Of a stretch of DNA of 64,000 bases, positions 47,546 through 58,210 are shown one piece after another. The notes under the pieces were generated by a model. The model saw only the letters and a list, made by a program, of their open reading frames with translations. It made no database searches and was not told the DNA's origin. The first letter of the stretch is position 1, and each line of letters opens with the position of its first letter. The stretch is from positions 471,745,052 through 471,809,051 of the forward strand of contig NC_056738.1 of assembly GCF_019279795.1 (NCBI RefSeq), given 5' to 3'. Source of the DNA: Protopterus annectens. Taxonomy: Eukaryota; Chordata; Ceratodontiformes; Protopteridae. The position numbers and the translations under genes were made by a program.

Positions 47546-48322
47546 CAAAATTCAGTCCAGTAGCCATTCTGTATGAGGTCTTGAAACAAGGTCAACAAGA
47601 CAGTTGCAGATTGTCCATCTATGAGTGTGCTATAGAAGAATAGTCCAATTCTGACAACTTCAGTCTGGGAACTTTTGTGGGGCGTATGGGAGATTTTAAA
47701 ATGTGAAAATATGGAGATTTATACTTTGTCAGAGATCACCTCATTGAATAACTGATTCTGTAAGGCTGACAGCCCATCATGTCAACATCCCCTTTAATGA
47801 AAAGTAAATTCTTTGGAAACATACGAGCACAGACATACAAATAATTATTCTAAGCTTTTCATTTGAAAACAACCTAACTCTAGCATTTAAATTCCAAATG
47901 GACCCCATATCTAATCTTTAAATCACTCAATTCTACAAATACAATGAAGGGCATTCAGTTCTATAGTATTTCATTTACTGTGAAATTAATTCATACCAAA
48001 TTTGTCCAAAACTGTCTTGATGAAATGATATTCAATTAAATAAATAACTGTAAGCTAAAATTGACTTGAAAGGTTGTCTCAATACACAAAGGAGAAATAT
48101 CATCTGTGATGACAATGAAAGTGGTTTGCTTAGTGGCATATGTGCAGTACAGCCAGACTGGCAGAAGAGTGGAGTCAATAATGACCAAATCTTCCGTTTT
48201 GGGGATGTACATGATTTTTTTACTCTGTCTGACACCTTCACAATTGTTTGGGAGACTTGCAGCATCCAAGGTATTCCAATGAGAGGTGTGCATGTGAGGA
48301 TACCATATCTGCAGTGCATCTG
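47546..48322. repeat. unidentified 780-bp repeat, copy 1
   Basis: Direct-orientation match to 63204-63990, with many shared strings (CAACAAGACAGTTGCAGATT, GATGAAATGATATTCAATTA, GTGCAGTACAGCCAGACTGG). On the minus strand both copies share a frame of about 60 residues (KKIMYIPK, DSTLLPVWLYCTYATKQTTF, then a common stop). In copy 1 the frame is broken near 48208-48215 where the A/T run is shorter than in copy 2. A plus-strand frame (SGLLSGICAVQPDWQKSG) is also shared. I do not recognise the family. No TIR, LTR or poly(A) boundary was found. Confidence 0.8.
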
Positions 48323-48529
48323 GTAATGGATAGAAGTATATGATTTCTATACCACTGTTGTTGTAGATTCACAGGTAAGTACTAGGATAGCTTCCCTTGC
48401 AGGCCATTTTTTTGTGCTTGAAATAACCTTTCCCATTTGGTTATAGATTGTTCTTACCCGTCCCATAGTCGATAATTATATATTACTCCAATGAAAATAA
48501 CTGGGATCATACCATAAATAATTTAAGGG
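48323..48529. other. no gene recognised
   Basis: A short unassigned spacer before the old CR1 relic. Confidence 0.4.
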
Positions 48530-48954
48530 GACTAATGCATGGGATAAAACATTTAGGAGCTGCATCTATCTGTTAGTAGTGTAGATGGCAGTCCTGGGGA
48601 AACTTTTCTGTTTCCCATCAATAGATCTAAATTGTGCTTTAAACTGGACAGCAATGAACTTAGTTTTATCTGGATGGGGAGTTTGTTCAATAGCAGTGGT
48701 ATCCTCTGTGAAATATATCTGTCCCTCAAAAATTTTTGTTGATGTTGCATAAGAGGTTTATATTCCTAGATTGAATATTTCTGATGCCATTTGACTTGCT
48801 CATGTGCAATAAATCCATCAGTAATGGGTCATAGGATGCCTTGAATGCCAGACACAGGTCACCTCTTAGCAGACTGTAGGATACTGAGCATAATGATAGG
48901 ATTATGAGTTGGTTCATGTCGGACTTGTTGTTTAAGCCTTGTATCCTTTTAGCT
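48530..48954 (-). mobile_element. old CR1 relic, part A (3' portion)
   Basis: The minus strand reads LSLCSVSYSLLRGDLCLAFK, RDRYISQRIPLLLNKLP and NLDLLMGNRKVSPGLPS, the ORF2 C-terminus and start of the 3' UTR. Its upstream edge ends at KRIQGLNNKSDM (about 48915-48950). The continuing upstream sequence is found at 54209, beyond a 5.25-kb insertion. Confidence 0.85.
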
Positions 48955-49154
48955 GGCTAAATGGCTGCAAGTCTTTTCTGTGCATTTAAAGTTTTTTTTT
49001 ATTGTATTTGCTTTATTTTCTGAACCCCAAAAAAAACAAAAACAAAAAATATACTTGTTTCCCACCTTTCTAAGCTAGTATAATCCAGTTTTCAGGTTAG
49101 TGCTGAATTCAGGGCTGTTTTGAAACTTAAAAAGAAGCAACTGCTGTGTTAAAA

Positions 49155-49253
49155 CAAAACGAACACAACTGCCCAAAGTTGTAGATCCAAAAAGCACAGA
49201 CTGTGTGTCTGTGCTTTTTGGATCTACAACTTGGGGCAGTTGTGTTCGTTTTG
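49155..49253. repeat. hairpin with 46-bp arms
   Basis: 49155-49200 and 49208-49253 are reverse complements with one mismatch; the loop is CTGTGTG. A 10-bp direct repeat GAATTCAGGG lies at 49105-49114 and 49253-49262. It falls in the inferred 5' region of the plus-strand CR1. It may be part of that UTR or a small separate insertion. Confidence 0.93.
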
Positions 49254-49709
49254 AATTCAGGGATGTGTTACAAATCTCTGTATTTGCCCATACCTTACTT
49301 GGATAGAAGGAAGTTTCTGTGTTCACCTGTGAGAGAGGGGAACTTTGAGCAGCCTATCTGTCCCTGGAGGAGTGGTTTCAGCCCAGAAATTAGTAGTTTA
49401 TTGGCCATTTTGGGCTAATTTCTATCTCTTTAATTTCCCTGCTATAAAAACTGCATTTAGTGCCGGTTAGCTAGGATAAAACTATTCCCAGCTCCACAAA
49501 GTCTCCTCTTCAATTTTTCCCTTGAAACTAGACAAACTTTCAAATTATGCACTCAAGCCATTTATTTCTCAGCCTGGCACTTGCTCAAAACTCATAGCAA
49601 GCATTTATAAACCCTAGCACTAGACCCTACAATACTTTACAGAAAGTCAAGGCTCTCAATTCGACTTTACCAGCCATTCAGTAAAACAGTTCACTGTACC
49701 TATCCAAGC

Positions 49710-50615
49710 ATGTCCAAAGGGCAGTTTCAGGTGTACTCTCTAGTCCAACTGGTGAATCTGGGCATTTTGAGGCAATGTTACAACTGCCTCATGTACACAG
49801 ACAACCCTCTCCTCCTACCACTAAACACTAATACATGCAAGAGATGCAATTATACAGCCAAATTGGAGGCTAAGCTCTCTCAACCCAAGACTGGATCAAA
49901 CAGTCAAGAGGAGAAGGGAAATACTTGCATCACGCCACCAGTCTCACATAGACCCATTAAACCAGCACTGGCAAAAAACACACATAAATACACAAAAACA
50001 TACTTGGAGGCTCTAAAAAAAATCTGCAAAAGCAACAGAGACCTCCAAAGCAGACATCCAAGCAACCTCCACCTCCCCCAACACAAACTATGAAACACAT
50101 ACTTCACAAAACTAGTGTGCCACGCAATCACAGCCCTTAAGACAACATAACATACCCAACATACTAGTAATAGGTGACTCTATAGTCAGGCACACTGATG
50201 TCCCACTCACTAGGCTGAATAAGTAGAAGGTTACTGTTAGCTGCCTGTCAGGTGCCAGGATCCACCACATAAAGCAAGCACTCAGGTCACTCCAGAACAA
50301 GTACAAATATGACTCTGTCATTGTCCATGTTGGTGTGAATGATCTGAGCTGTACCTCCCTGGACTACATGAAAAAAGACATGGAAAAGCTCTCTGATCAT
50401 GTAGCCCAGGCCGATATGACCCTGACCCTGAGTAGCATCCTGTCCTCACCAAGAATGATACCACGGTATAAAGAAAAAAATATAAATTTCAACAATTGGC
50501 TAAGTTTCTAGTGTCATTCAAAGGGGATCCAGTGTCTGTTCACCTGGGATGACATGCTCGACAAGCCACGCTGCTTCGCTAGAGACGGCTTGCACCTGTC
50601 ACCCTTAGGCTTTTG
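49710..50615 (+). pseudogene. CR1 ORF1: zinc-finger-like N-terminus plus esterase-like domain
   Basis: The first frame (49710-50093, 127 aa) contains CYNCLMYTDN, then CKRCNYTAKLEAKLS, a C-x2-C...C-x2-C pattern like the N-terminal finger of CR1 ORF1. Beyond frameshifts, LVIGDSIVRHTD (about 50160) supplies the GDS nucleophile block, VIVHVGVNDLSCTSLDYM (about 50320) the G-x-ND block, and FARDGLHLSPLGF (about 50580) the D-x-x-H block. All three catalytic blocks of an SGNH hydrolase are therefore visible, although stops (for example near 50221 and 50507) break the frame. In known CR1 elements this protein binds RNA and membranes; its exact role is unsettled. Confidence 0.8.
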
Positions 50616-50646
50616 AATACTGGCCAAGGCTCTGGCAACCCACATA

Positions 50647-51440
50647 GTGCCTGTTTTTAGGCAAGGCTCAAAAGACAAACCCACCACCGTAAATAGCACA
50701 AGTAACAAAAAACTGAGGGTAATGCTACTCAATGCCAGAAGTCTAAACCTCAAAATGCATGCACTCGAGGCACTCCTCAGTATGGAGAAAATTGATATAT
50801 GTTCAGTAACAGAAACCTGGTTTAAGGCTCCAGAGAGCACCCCAGCACTACCAGGCTACAACTCATACCATACATTTCGGCCACAGAACTCGGACCAAAA
50901 TACAAAAGGCGGGGGTGTATCCATATTCATCAAGGATACCCCCACCTCCAGGTTAGTGGCACAGCACAATGCTTCAGAGATCATCCATGTGCAACTAACA
51001 ATGGGCAAAACTGCAATTCAAATTGTAGCTTGCTACAGATCATCCACCATGTCCCAGCACCCCCATTCCTCATTTCTGGAAACACTGGGAAACATAAAGG
51101 TCCTATAAAAACACCCTAATATTGGGTGATTTCAATTACCCAAACATTAACTGGGAGAACTACTCAAGTATTGACTCCCTTGCCCAACGCTTCCTAGAAT
51201 TTATAAACTCAAACACCCTGGATCAACTGGTCAACACTCCCACCAGAGGTGACAACATATTGGACCTGGTTATCACCAACATGGGCGACTGGTGTTCCAC
51301 ACCAGAGGTCAAACCCTCGCTGGTTAGATCTGACCATAAACAAATCACTTTGGATATCCACATTCCGCCCCCACCCCCACCTCCCAGACAAGGAAACCAC
51401 TGTGAGAAACTTTTTAAAAGCAAGCTTCACGTTACTTAAG
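50647..51440 (+). pseudogene. CR1 ORF2 apurinic-type endonuclease
   Basis: The frame 50647-51108 starts the domain: LRVMLLNARSLNLKMHALEA, ICSVTETWFKAPESTPAL (catalytic E in TETW), KGGGVSIFIKD and IVACYRSSTMSQHPHS. A frameshift near 51110 leads to the next frame, 51122-51439: MGDFNYPNINWENY (GDFN), DQLVNTPTRGDNILDLVITN and RSDHKQITLDI (the terminal SDH). All main catalytic motifs are present. The reading then hits a proline run and stops, where another frameshift lies. In an active LINE this nuclease nicks the target to prime reverse transcription. Confidence 0.85.
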
Positions 51441-51721
51441 ACTGATGTGGAAAGTTTCAAAGCCCCCATGCTTAAGGATAACGCTGTCCAAGCTGCAAAA
51501 TCTTTTACTAATGCATTGTACGGGCACCTACAAGAATGCATGGATCTTGCTATCCCAAACCAAGACTCACTCCTCCAAGAAAAGGAAACCAGTCTGGTGG
51601 CTCCTGCCATAAACAAGCTATACAATACAACTAGTACAGAAAAGAGTAAAATTTCAAGAAAGAAAGTCATCCCTGATCAGTATCAGCAAGAAACTGCGAT
51701 CTCTAAATAAAATCATCCAAG

Positions 51722-52800
51722 GTGAGCTTCGAAAGAAAAATTGACAAGGCCTCTGAAGATAACCACAGGGCATTCTTTAGCTATGTCAAGAATCTAAGTG
51801 GCAATGCTCAGATCTGCTCTGAGTTAGTGCAGAATGGCACAAAATACATTGAACTGACCAATATCGCCAACATCCTGGCAGACAGGTTCAGTGCAAACTT
51901 CACCCCCCTCTCACCCCCAAAAGGGCCCATAACCATACCAGAAGAATGTAGAGCCCATGAAATCACAGACACTCAGGTTAAAACATCCCTCTCCAAAGCC
52001 AAAAACACAGCATCAGTGGGACTGGACGGTGTCCTAGGCTGTGTTCTACACAAGCTCAAAGACGAACTAACCCCTCACTTAAACACACTGTTCAAACTCA
52101 GCCTCTTCACAGACTACGTACCCATAGAGTGGCGCACAGCAATGGTTATTCTGCTCCACAAAGGTGGAGCCACAACAGACCCCGGGAAGTATCACCCTAT
52201 AAGCCTGATTGGCTTGGTCTACAAGGCTATGGAGCACATCATCATGGAACTCATTAACAGAGACATTGGGAACCTCCAAACACTGGACCCTACCCAGTTC
52301 GGCTTTGTTAAGGGAAGATCATGCCTTCTAAACCTGGTGGACTTCTTTGAGACAGTTACCAAGGCTCTAGACGAGGGAAAGGTAGTACACACAGCCTATC
52401 TAGACCTTGCAAAGGCCTTCAAAACCATTCCCGATTCTGGGATTATAGACAAGCTCACCAGCCTGAACATAAACCCCTAAGTCATGAGATGAGTTGCCAA
52501 CTGGCTCACAGACAGAACCCACATGGTGAGAGTTGCGGGAGCTAGGTCTGACTCTAAACCAGTTGCAGGTGGAGTTCCCCAGGGCTCAGTCCTAGGACCC
52601 TTCCTGTTTGGCATATACTTCTCAGAGGTACAGGCAAGCACAGGAGGACTATGGCTGACCAAGTTCACAGACGACTGCAAACTAGGGGCTATAATTGACT
52701 CTCTGGCTGACACAGACATCCTCCAAAAGGGTCTCACTGAGACAGATACCTGGTGTCAAAATCATGGCCTCAAGCCAAATGCCAAAAAGTGAATAGTTAT
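51722..52800 (+). pseudogene. CR1 ORF2 reverse transcriptase
   Basis: The frame 51722-52480 (252 aa) contains KTSLSKAKNTASVGLDGVLG, WRTAMVILLHKGGATTDP, HPISLIGLVYKAMEHIIMEL, PTQFGFVKGRSCLLNLVDFF and VHTAYLDLAKAFKTI (motif A Asp). A stop at about 52478-52480 and a second at 52489-52491 follow. The next frame carries VAGGVPQGSVLGPFLFGIYF and LTKFTDDCKL, where CR1 usually has FADD; the two catalytic Asp remain. Another stop (TGA) lies at 52790-52792. Inactive. Confidence 0.87.
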
Positions 52801-52910
52801 CCCCTTTGGGAAAAACAAAGTAGCCACAAACTACCATATAGGTGGTAGTCCCCTAAATACAGGAGGCATAATAAGGGATCTGGCGACCCAAGTAGATAGT
52901 AATTTCTCCT

Positions 52911-54070
52911 TTGATAATCACATTGCCAAAGTGGTTAGAAAATTCTTCTACGTGGGGTTCACATCCAGATCAAAAGAGGTCATTGTGCCCCTCTACTCAT
53001 CACTCATCAGACCCATCATACACCCCATTTGGGATGTACCTTACAAGACACCTGCAACAGCTGGAAAGACCACAGAAGTACCTCACCAAGAGGATCACTG
53101 GCCTCAATCAGATGCCCTATGCAGCTCGACTGAAGAAACTCCAGCTGTACTCGGTTGCATATGCCTACTCAGAGGTGATCTCTGCTTGACATGCAAGGCC
53201 ATGTCCAACCCAGAATTGATGGACATGCTCCACCTAAAGAAAACCTTATCCCCTCGAGCCATATGGTCTAGGGATCTAAACCTCACCACAACAATAAAGA
53301 GGACGTGTTGGAGGGATAGATTCCTGTCCCAGAGACTTCCCATGCTTTGGAACAAGATTACAATCTACATTAGGCTGGTCTATATTGTAAAGTCGAATGC
53401 TTACCTTATTGAATTCCTAAACATCGACCCGTCCTCATCGTACCGCGAAAACATCAATCATCCAGAAGAGCGAAACTGGAAATGTCGAATCGTCATGGTT
53501 GGCCTTCTGTGGTATAGCTCTGTAAGGTAAGTGTGCGATAATTATGTACCTTAGGGTTAGGGTGCGGGTTAAGGTAAGTGCATAGATGGTAATGTATGGT
53601 AGATTTAGTGTAGGGTTTTGTTAAGTGTATGTGTGTGGATTATTTAGTTTGTTTGGGTTTAGCTTTTTAAGATAAGTGTGCGATAGTTACAGACCTTAGG
53701 GTAGGGTGCGGGTTAAGTTAAGTGCAAACATGGTGGTATGTGTAAGATTATGTGTAGGGTTATAAGTAGGGTTTAGTTTAGGGTTAGAAGTAGGGTTTTG
53801 GTTAGTGTATGTATGTTGTATATTTAGTTTGTTTGTGTAGGTATTATGTTGCGTGCGGTGGGGTGGGACAAGTATGACAGTTCGAATTTTTGAATTTCGC
53901 AGTTTAGGTCGTTTGGTGTTTATGCAGTTTGTTGAGGAAGGGGTCGACGTTTAGGGATTTGATAAGGTAAGCGTTCGAGTTTATAATATAGACCCACATT
54001 AGGCAGAGCTTCTCGCTAACACTCTTCAAGAGAAACCTTGATGAGTGGATGGGAAACAGAAAGTTTACCC
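52911..54070 (+). pseudogene. CR1 ORF2 C-terminal region, split by a TIR element
   Basis: Starts with VVRKFFYVGFTSRSKEVIVP and SSLIRPIIHPIWDVPYKT, then LKKTLSPRAIWSRDLNLTTT and CWRDRFLSQRLPMLWNKI up to 53368. The 621-bp element interrupts here. After 53997 the reading resumes as SLTLFKRNLDEWMGNRKFTP-like sequence, which part A of the older copy shows without interruption (LLLNKLP then NLDLLMGNRK). Confidence 0.8.
53376..53996. mobile_element. 621-bp non-autonomous TIR element with 8-bp TSD
   Basis: The ends are inverted repeats of about 58 bp (53376-53433 and 53938-53996). Outer ends are TGGTCTATATT and AATATAGACCCA; inner strings include CGAATGCTTACCTTAT and ATAAGGTAAGCGTTCG. The flanks are CATTAGGC at 53368-53375 and 53997-54004. 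Inside, a unit beginning AAGTGTGCGATA(A/G)TTA and containing CCTTAGGGT...GGGTGCGGGTTAAG occurs at about 53528-53580 and 53665-53722, about 140 bp apart. No coding frame is present. Superfamily unknown; 8 bp fits hAT-, P- or Zisupton-type transposases among others. Confidence 0.9.
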
Positions 54071-54208
54071 CGGGGATCACTTCAGTGGCTCTGCTGGACA
54101 GAGGCATAGGGAACTAATCTAAGGGGGCAGCAAAAGCCAACACATTCTGGCTAGGCTTATAAATACCTTCAGGCAGATAGCCTAGTACCTACCTATGAAC
54201 CTATGAAC

Positions 54209-54545
54209 CTAGTAAGGTATCTCTGTGGGCATTCCAGTTGTTGCATGTGTTTTGACAGATACATGCCAAGGGGACATTATATTCAATAACTGGCCTAATG
54301 AAGGCTGAATAAAGGGAGACAATGACATCCCTAGATCTAGACATAATCCCTTTGTTTATAAGCTATGCAATATAGAAGGACTTTGTTGCAACAATAGACA
54401 CATGATGGGCAATTGTTAGGTCGCTGTCCACATAAGTTTCCAAATCCCAAACAACTAGATCAACTCTAAGGGGTATATTGCAAATGTGGTAGCTCAGTGG
54501 GGAGATATCTTCCCAAAGGATACAAGAATGCATTATAATTAGTGC
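54209..54545 (-). mobile_element. old CR1 relic, part B (continuation of part A)
   Basis: The minus strand begins with a QQLECPQRYLT-like reading (54210-54245) that joins directly to KRIQG of part A, matching RHIQQLGHPQRFLSKRI in the 36-kb copy. It continues to the CATTCTTGTATCC-like block near 54530. Confidence 0.82.
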
Positions 54546-54713
54546 ACATCACAGCTGGGAAAGGTGATGTATAGGTGTTAGGGTATAATAAAAAATGTTC
54601 TGATCTTGCAGTGTTAAGACCTCAGGTGTCCACCTCATTCTATTCTGTCCTAAGGAAATGAATAAGGCAGTGGACAGTGTTGGATCCCAATGGCTTAGTT
54701 GGGGGGGTCAAGA

Positions 54714-54756
<43 letters not shown>

Positions 54757-56147
54757 TTTGACTGAGTTAATGTACATTCAGCTGCTTCTGTTGTAAGGGG
54801 GATGTCTACTTAAAAATAGAAATGGTTGCAAAGCTGGGTGTATATCTTGTGCAGCAGTGAAAAGTTTTTTTGAATTTCAGAATTAATAGAAGTCACTATG
54901 ATTAATTCTGCATAAAAGTTTCTGGAAAACACATATTTAAACATTGCTGAGATGGTCAAAATACTCAACATCCATCTTCTCCCTTTTACAGAAATACTTC
55001 CTTTCATTCCATCCTATTGTAGTGTTATCATTAAAGCACACGGAAAACTGGATATAAGATATGTTCTTTATGAGTCAAAAAAAAAAAAAAAAAAAAAAAA
55101 GCTAACATATCCCTGAACTTACCAGAATCTGTATAATATAAAGGTGCTTTGCAAAGACATACTCACATCTGCAGGCTGGAGTTACACTATGCCTGTCTAT
55201 AGCTAAGGTGGCCATGGTAAACATGGCATGTGAAATGCTTTATGCAGGAAAAGCTGCAAACATCTGCCTTTCTTATACTCAGGTTACTGTTTCATACTAT
55301 GAATTTCTGGTATGGACATACAACCAGATAAATTTGAATTCCCACCCTCTCAGTCTCTGTCTGTCTCTCTTGTAGCAGTTTTTATGAATATATAAGTGAT
55401 TATTAATATTTTGTCTACTTCTCTAGGAAGGAATTATGTTATGTTTAAGACGTGTGTAGGGATGTAACCTATGGTTTCTTTTTGTTTACTTGTTAAGATA
55501 TTGAAAAGTGACAAAGTAATTTAAAAATAGCTTGTGCTGGTAATTCTTACCCTGTGGAATAAACATTCTCTTGCACAAGAACTAAATACGGATGAAAAAC
55601 ATTCTCTTCATTGTGCTATATTACTTTTGCAAGAGTTTAGTAGACCAAGTGAGACATCATGAGGGAAGGACATTCTCATTTTTTTTCTAAGGGAGTGACC
55701 TCTGCTACAGTGTTATGACAGACTTGTTTATTAGCTTTATTAAAGTTTGGTTTGGCATGTAGCGTTCTGGTTTCATCACTTGGCAGCCTTTATTTGTTCT
55801 TTGAAATGAGATGAATTTTTGGTCTTGCAACAAGTTTTATTTCTTCCTTAGTCTTACTAGTATGTTAATAAAATGTGTCTGTGTGTTTGTTTCATTTTAA
55901 AGTATGATCTATTTTTTCAGTGAGTTGTTCCATGCCCCTTTCACTCAAAACGCACTCATAAGCACACTTTTTTTTTTTACAAAAAATTATGTATATATAA
56001 AACAAGCAACATTATTTCTTTAATTAATTATTATTTTATGTGCATTTGTAAGCAGTACTCTGGCTAGGTATACATTCTTTCTGTCATGGGTGAACTAAAG
56101 GCGCTGTCTGCTTAAATGACCTACTTCAAGTCATGTAGCATGCAAGG
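54546..56147. other. no gene recognised; microsatellites
   Basis: Contains an (AAT)n run at about 54713-54756 and an A run at 55077-55100. Otherwise it is unassigned AT-rich DNA up to the Mag-like element. Confidence 0.5.
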
Positions 56148-56409
56148 TGTCGATCGTCTAGTCAGCACACAATACATGAGACTTTGCGGATTCTGTTCAA
56201 GCAACTTTATTGTGTACAAACACATCAGGATTGAGGCTTAATACTTTAACTTAGGTAAACTTATAAACAAACTAGCTATTACATTCATACATGTTCATTG
56301 TCTGGCTGCACTCTCAAAATGGCACTGAGTATAGCATGTGCTCGCTATTTATGCACATTCTGTCCTTGAAACACTTCTTAAAGACAAAGCACACACACTC
56401 TGTTCTATA
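56148..56409 (-). repeat. Mag-like 3' LTR (on minus strand)
   Basis: About 262 bp. The minus strand has AATAAA at 56206-56211 and a CATAAATAG TATA-like box near 56345-56355. One terminal CA has become TA. Confidence 0.9.
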
Positions 56410-56422
56410 TCCTCCCTCTTTG
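56410..56422 (-). other. polypurine tract
   Basis: The minus strand AAAGAGGGAGGA abuts the 3' LTR, as expected for plus-strand priming. Confidence 0.8.
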
Positions 56423-56752
56423 AGAAATGAGTCATGAAATGTTGAAAACATTGATTGACATGCAATCAATATAAATAATTCTTGGTCATTATACAGAACT
56501 AAATATACATATATACAATTAAGTCCAGGTCACTGTGTATTTCACACTAGGTCTGGAAATATGACCAATTTGTGTAACATAGAAATGAGAATCAGATTTA
56601 GCAAATGGGACTGTCTCTGCAGAATGTTCAACTTTCAGGACATCAGGAACATCATCAGGAATGGAAGTAGAAGTTAAGACACTTTCTGGAACAGGAATAT
56701 TGTTGTCTAGGTTGCTCTGAGATCTAGAGTCTGTATTACAGGAACAATACTG

Positions 56753-58001
56753 CTATATCGATTCTGATACAGGAAGAAGATGTCTGTGATTTCTCCTGTA
56801 CTCCATACCCTCAGATTCTACAAAGCAGGATCTCAGCTCTGTACATATACCTGTAACTTGACCAATCCAGTCGAAATCTTTTACCATTTGTAACCTCACT
56901 GTCTCTCCTTCTTTCAATGGGTGAAGAAATCTGCTTGATTTGTCAAAGCTGGATGTCTGGAAACAATGCTTTCTGAATAATTGGGCTGCAATTGTTTTGT
57001 TGTTCTTAGCTTTAGGCCTCAACAAACTGGAACTGATAAGCAATGTAGTTCTGGTTTGCCTGGATAGAAGTCTCTGAGCAGGCGAGCCAAGTATATCATC
57101 ATGGGTTATGTTTCTGAGATTAACTAATTCAAATAGACATCAGTATTATCATGCTTTATCATGCTTTAACCTCTCAAGTAATTGCTTTGCACTCTGCACT
57201 GCACGTTCAGCTAGTCCATCTGACTGTGGATATTCTGGACTGCTAGTAACATGTACAAAGTCCTATTCTCTTGCAAATGTCTGAAATAACTGACTAGTAA
57301 ATTGAGTACCATTGTCAGAAATAACTTTGTGTGGACTACCATGGACAGAGAAATGACGTTTCAACTTAGTAATAACAGCAGTAGAAGTTAGGTTAGGTAG
57401 TAAAGCATGAACCAAAAAATAACCAGCAGATAGTGGAAGCCATAAAAAATATATATTAATTCACTTGAGTCAAGACATCAATATACAAAAAATTACAAAC
57501 CGGTTTTGGCTTATAATTAACTAAGCCTTCATCATCAATTTACACCGATGAAGGCTTAGTTAATTATAAGCCGAAACCGTTTTTTAATTTTTGTATATTG
57601 ATGTCTTGACGCAAGTGAATTAATACATATTTTTATGGCTTCCACTATCTGCTGGTTATTTTTTGGTTCATGTTGGTATTTTGGGACCTTGCAGATGCCT
57701 TACTTGCAGGAATCCATTTTGGGCTAGGTAGTAAAGCAATCTCAAACCAGTTTGAACAAGAGGCTACCAATACCAAGTAATGCTGATTGTTCCACTCGAA
57801 TATGTCAGTGGCTACTGTTGACCAAGGTAGTTCCGGAACTTGACTTAGCTGAAGTGGTTCTCTTTGCAAATGAAGTTTAGTACTATTACACACTGAACAA
57901 GAGGAAAGTACTTTATCAATGTCTTTTACTAGAGAAGGCCAAAATGCCAGTCCTCCCGCCCTTCTTTTGGTAGATTCGGAACCTGGGTGACCACAATGCA
58001 A
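56753..58001 (-). pseudogene. Mag-like integrase, split by a palindromic insertion
   Basis: The minus frame 58001-57740 contains the HHCC-type zinc end (CSVCNSTK, with MHCGHPG upstream), WSTVATDIFEWNNQHYLVLV (first Asp) and CSNWFEIALLP. The palindromic insertion follows. The continuation (57395-57180) reads NLTSTAVITK, HKVISDNGTQFTSQLFQTFA (second Asp) and [19 protein letters not shown] (Glu). An in-frame TAG follows FARE. The C-terminal part (57043-56753) reads FLHPLKEGETVRLQMVKDFD. All three D,D,E residues can be seen, although split. Confidence 0.87.
57406..57672. repeat. 267-bp near-perfect palindrome with hammerhead-like cores
   Basis: Arms 57406-57533 and 57547-57672, with a 13-base loop and only a few mismatches. 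Each arm, read outward from the centre, carries GATGAAGGCTTAGTTAATTA, then TAAGCCGAAACC (right arm) or TAAGCCAAAACC (left arm). This follows the hammerhead order UGAUGA, stem II, GAAA. The whole insertion (57408-57724) adds a unique tail (57673-57724) and is flanked by TAGGTAGTAAAGCA at 57394-57407 and 57725-57738. Interpreted as two inverted PLE-type terminal repeats. Confidence 0.85.
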
Positions 58002-58210
58002 AATCTGGATATGCTCAAGTTACAAAGGAAGCAGGAACAATTATAGGACCTTTGAAAATAATGCCATCTTCCATCAACATCTCATCTCTGTAGGGAAAAT
58101 AAGTTTGCAGTTTAGGTGGTACACTTGATTGTTTTGATGGGTATCCAACAATGATGTAGTGGTTGAGCTTTTGCAAAATTGGATCAGTCTTTGTATGATC
58201 TCTCAGCTCA

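Larger units (their letters stand above)
48955..54208 (+). mobile_element. CR1-type LINE, probably full length, inserted into an older CR1
   Basis: The boundaries are set by the split of the older minus-strand CR1. Removing a 621-bp later insertion leaves about 4.6 kb, the usual full length of CR1. Order: 5' region with a strong hairpin (49155-49253), ORF1 with zinc-finger-like and esterase-like parts (49710-50615), ORF2 endonuclease (50647-51440), RT (51722-52800), C-terminal region (52911-53368 and 54005-54070), and a 3' tail of CCTATGAA repeats (54190-54208). Stops and frameshifts occur in both ORFs, so it is inactive. Confidence 0.85.

Noticed and set aside
53528..53722. Interstitial telomere repeat
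   Set aside because: TTAGGG strings occur only once or twice per unit inside a TIR element. There is no tandem TTAGGG array.
57408..57724. Hairpin as an artefactual inverted assembly of the gypsy element
   Set aside because: It is bounded by a 14-bp target duplication, and its sequence is unrelated to the gypsy integrase on either side.
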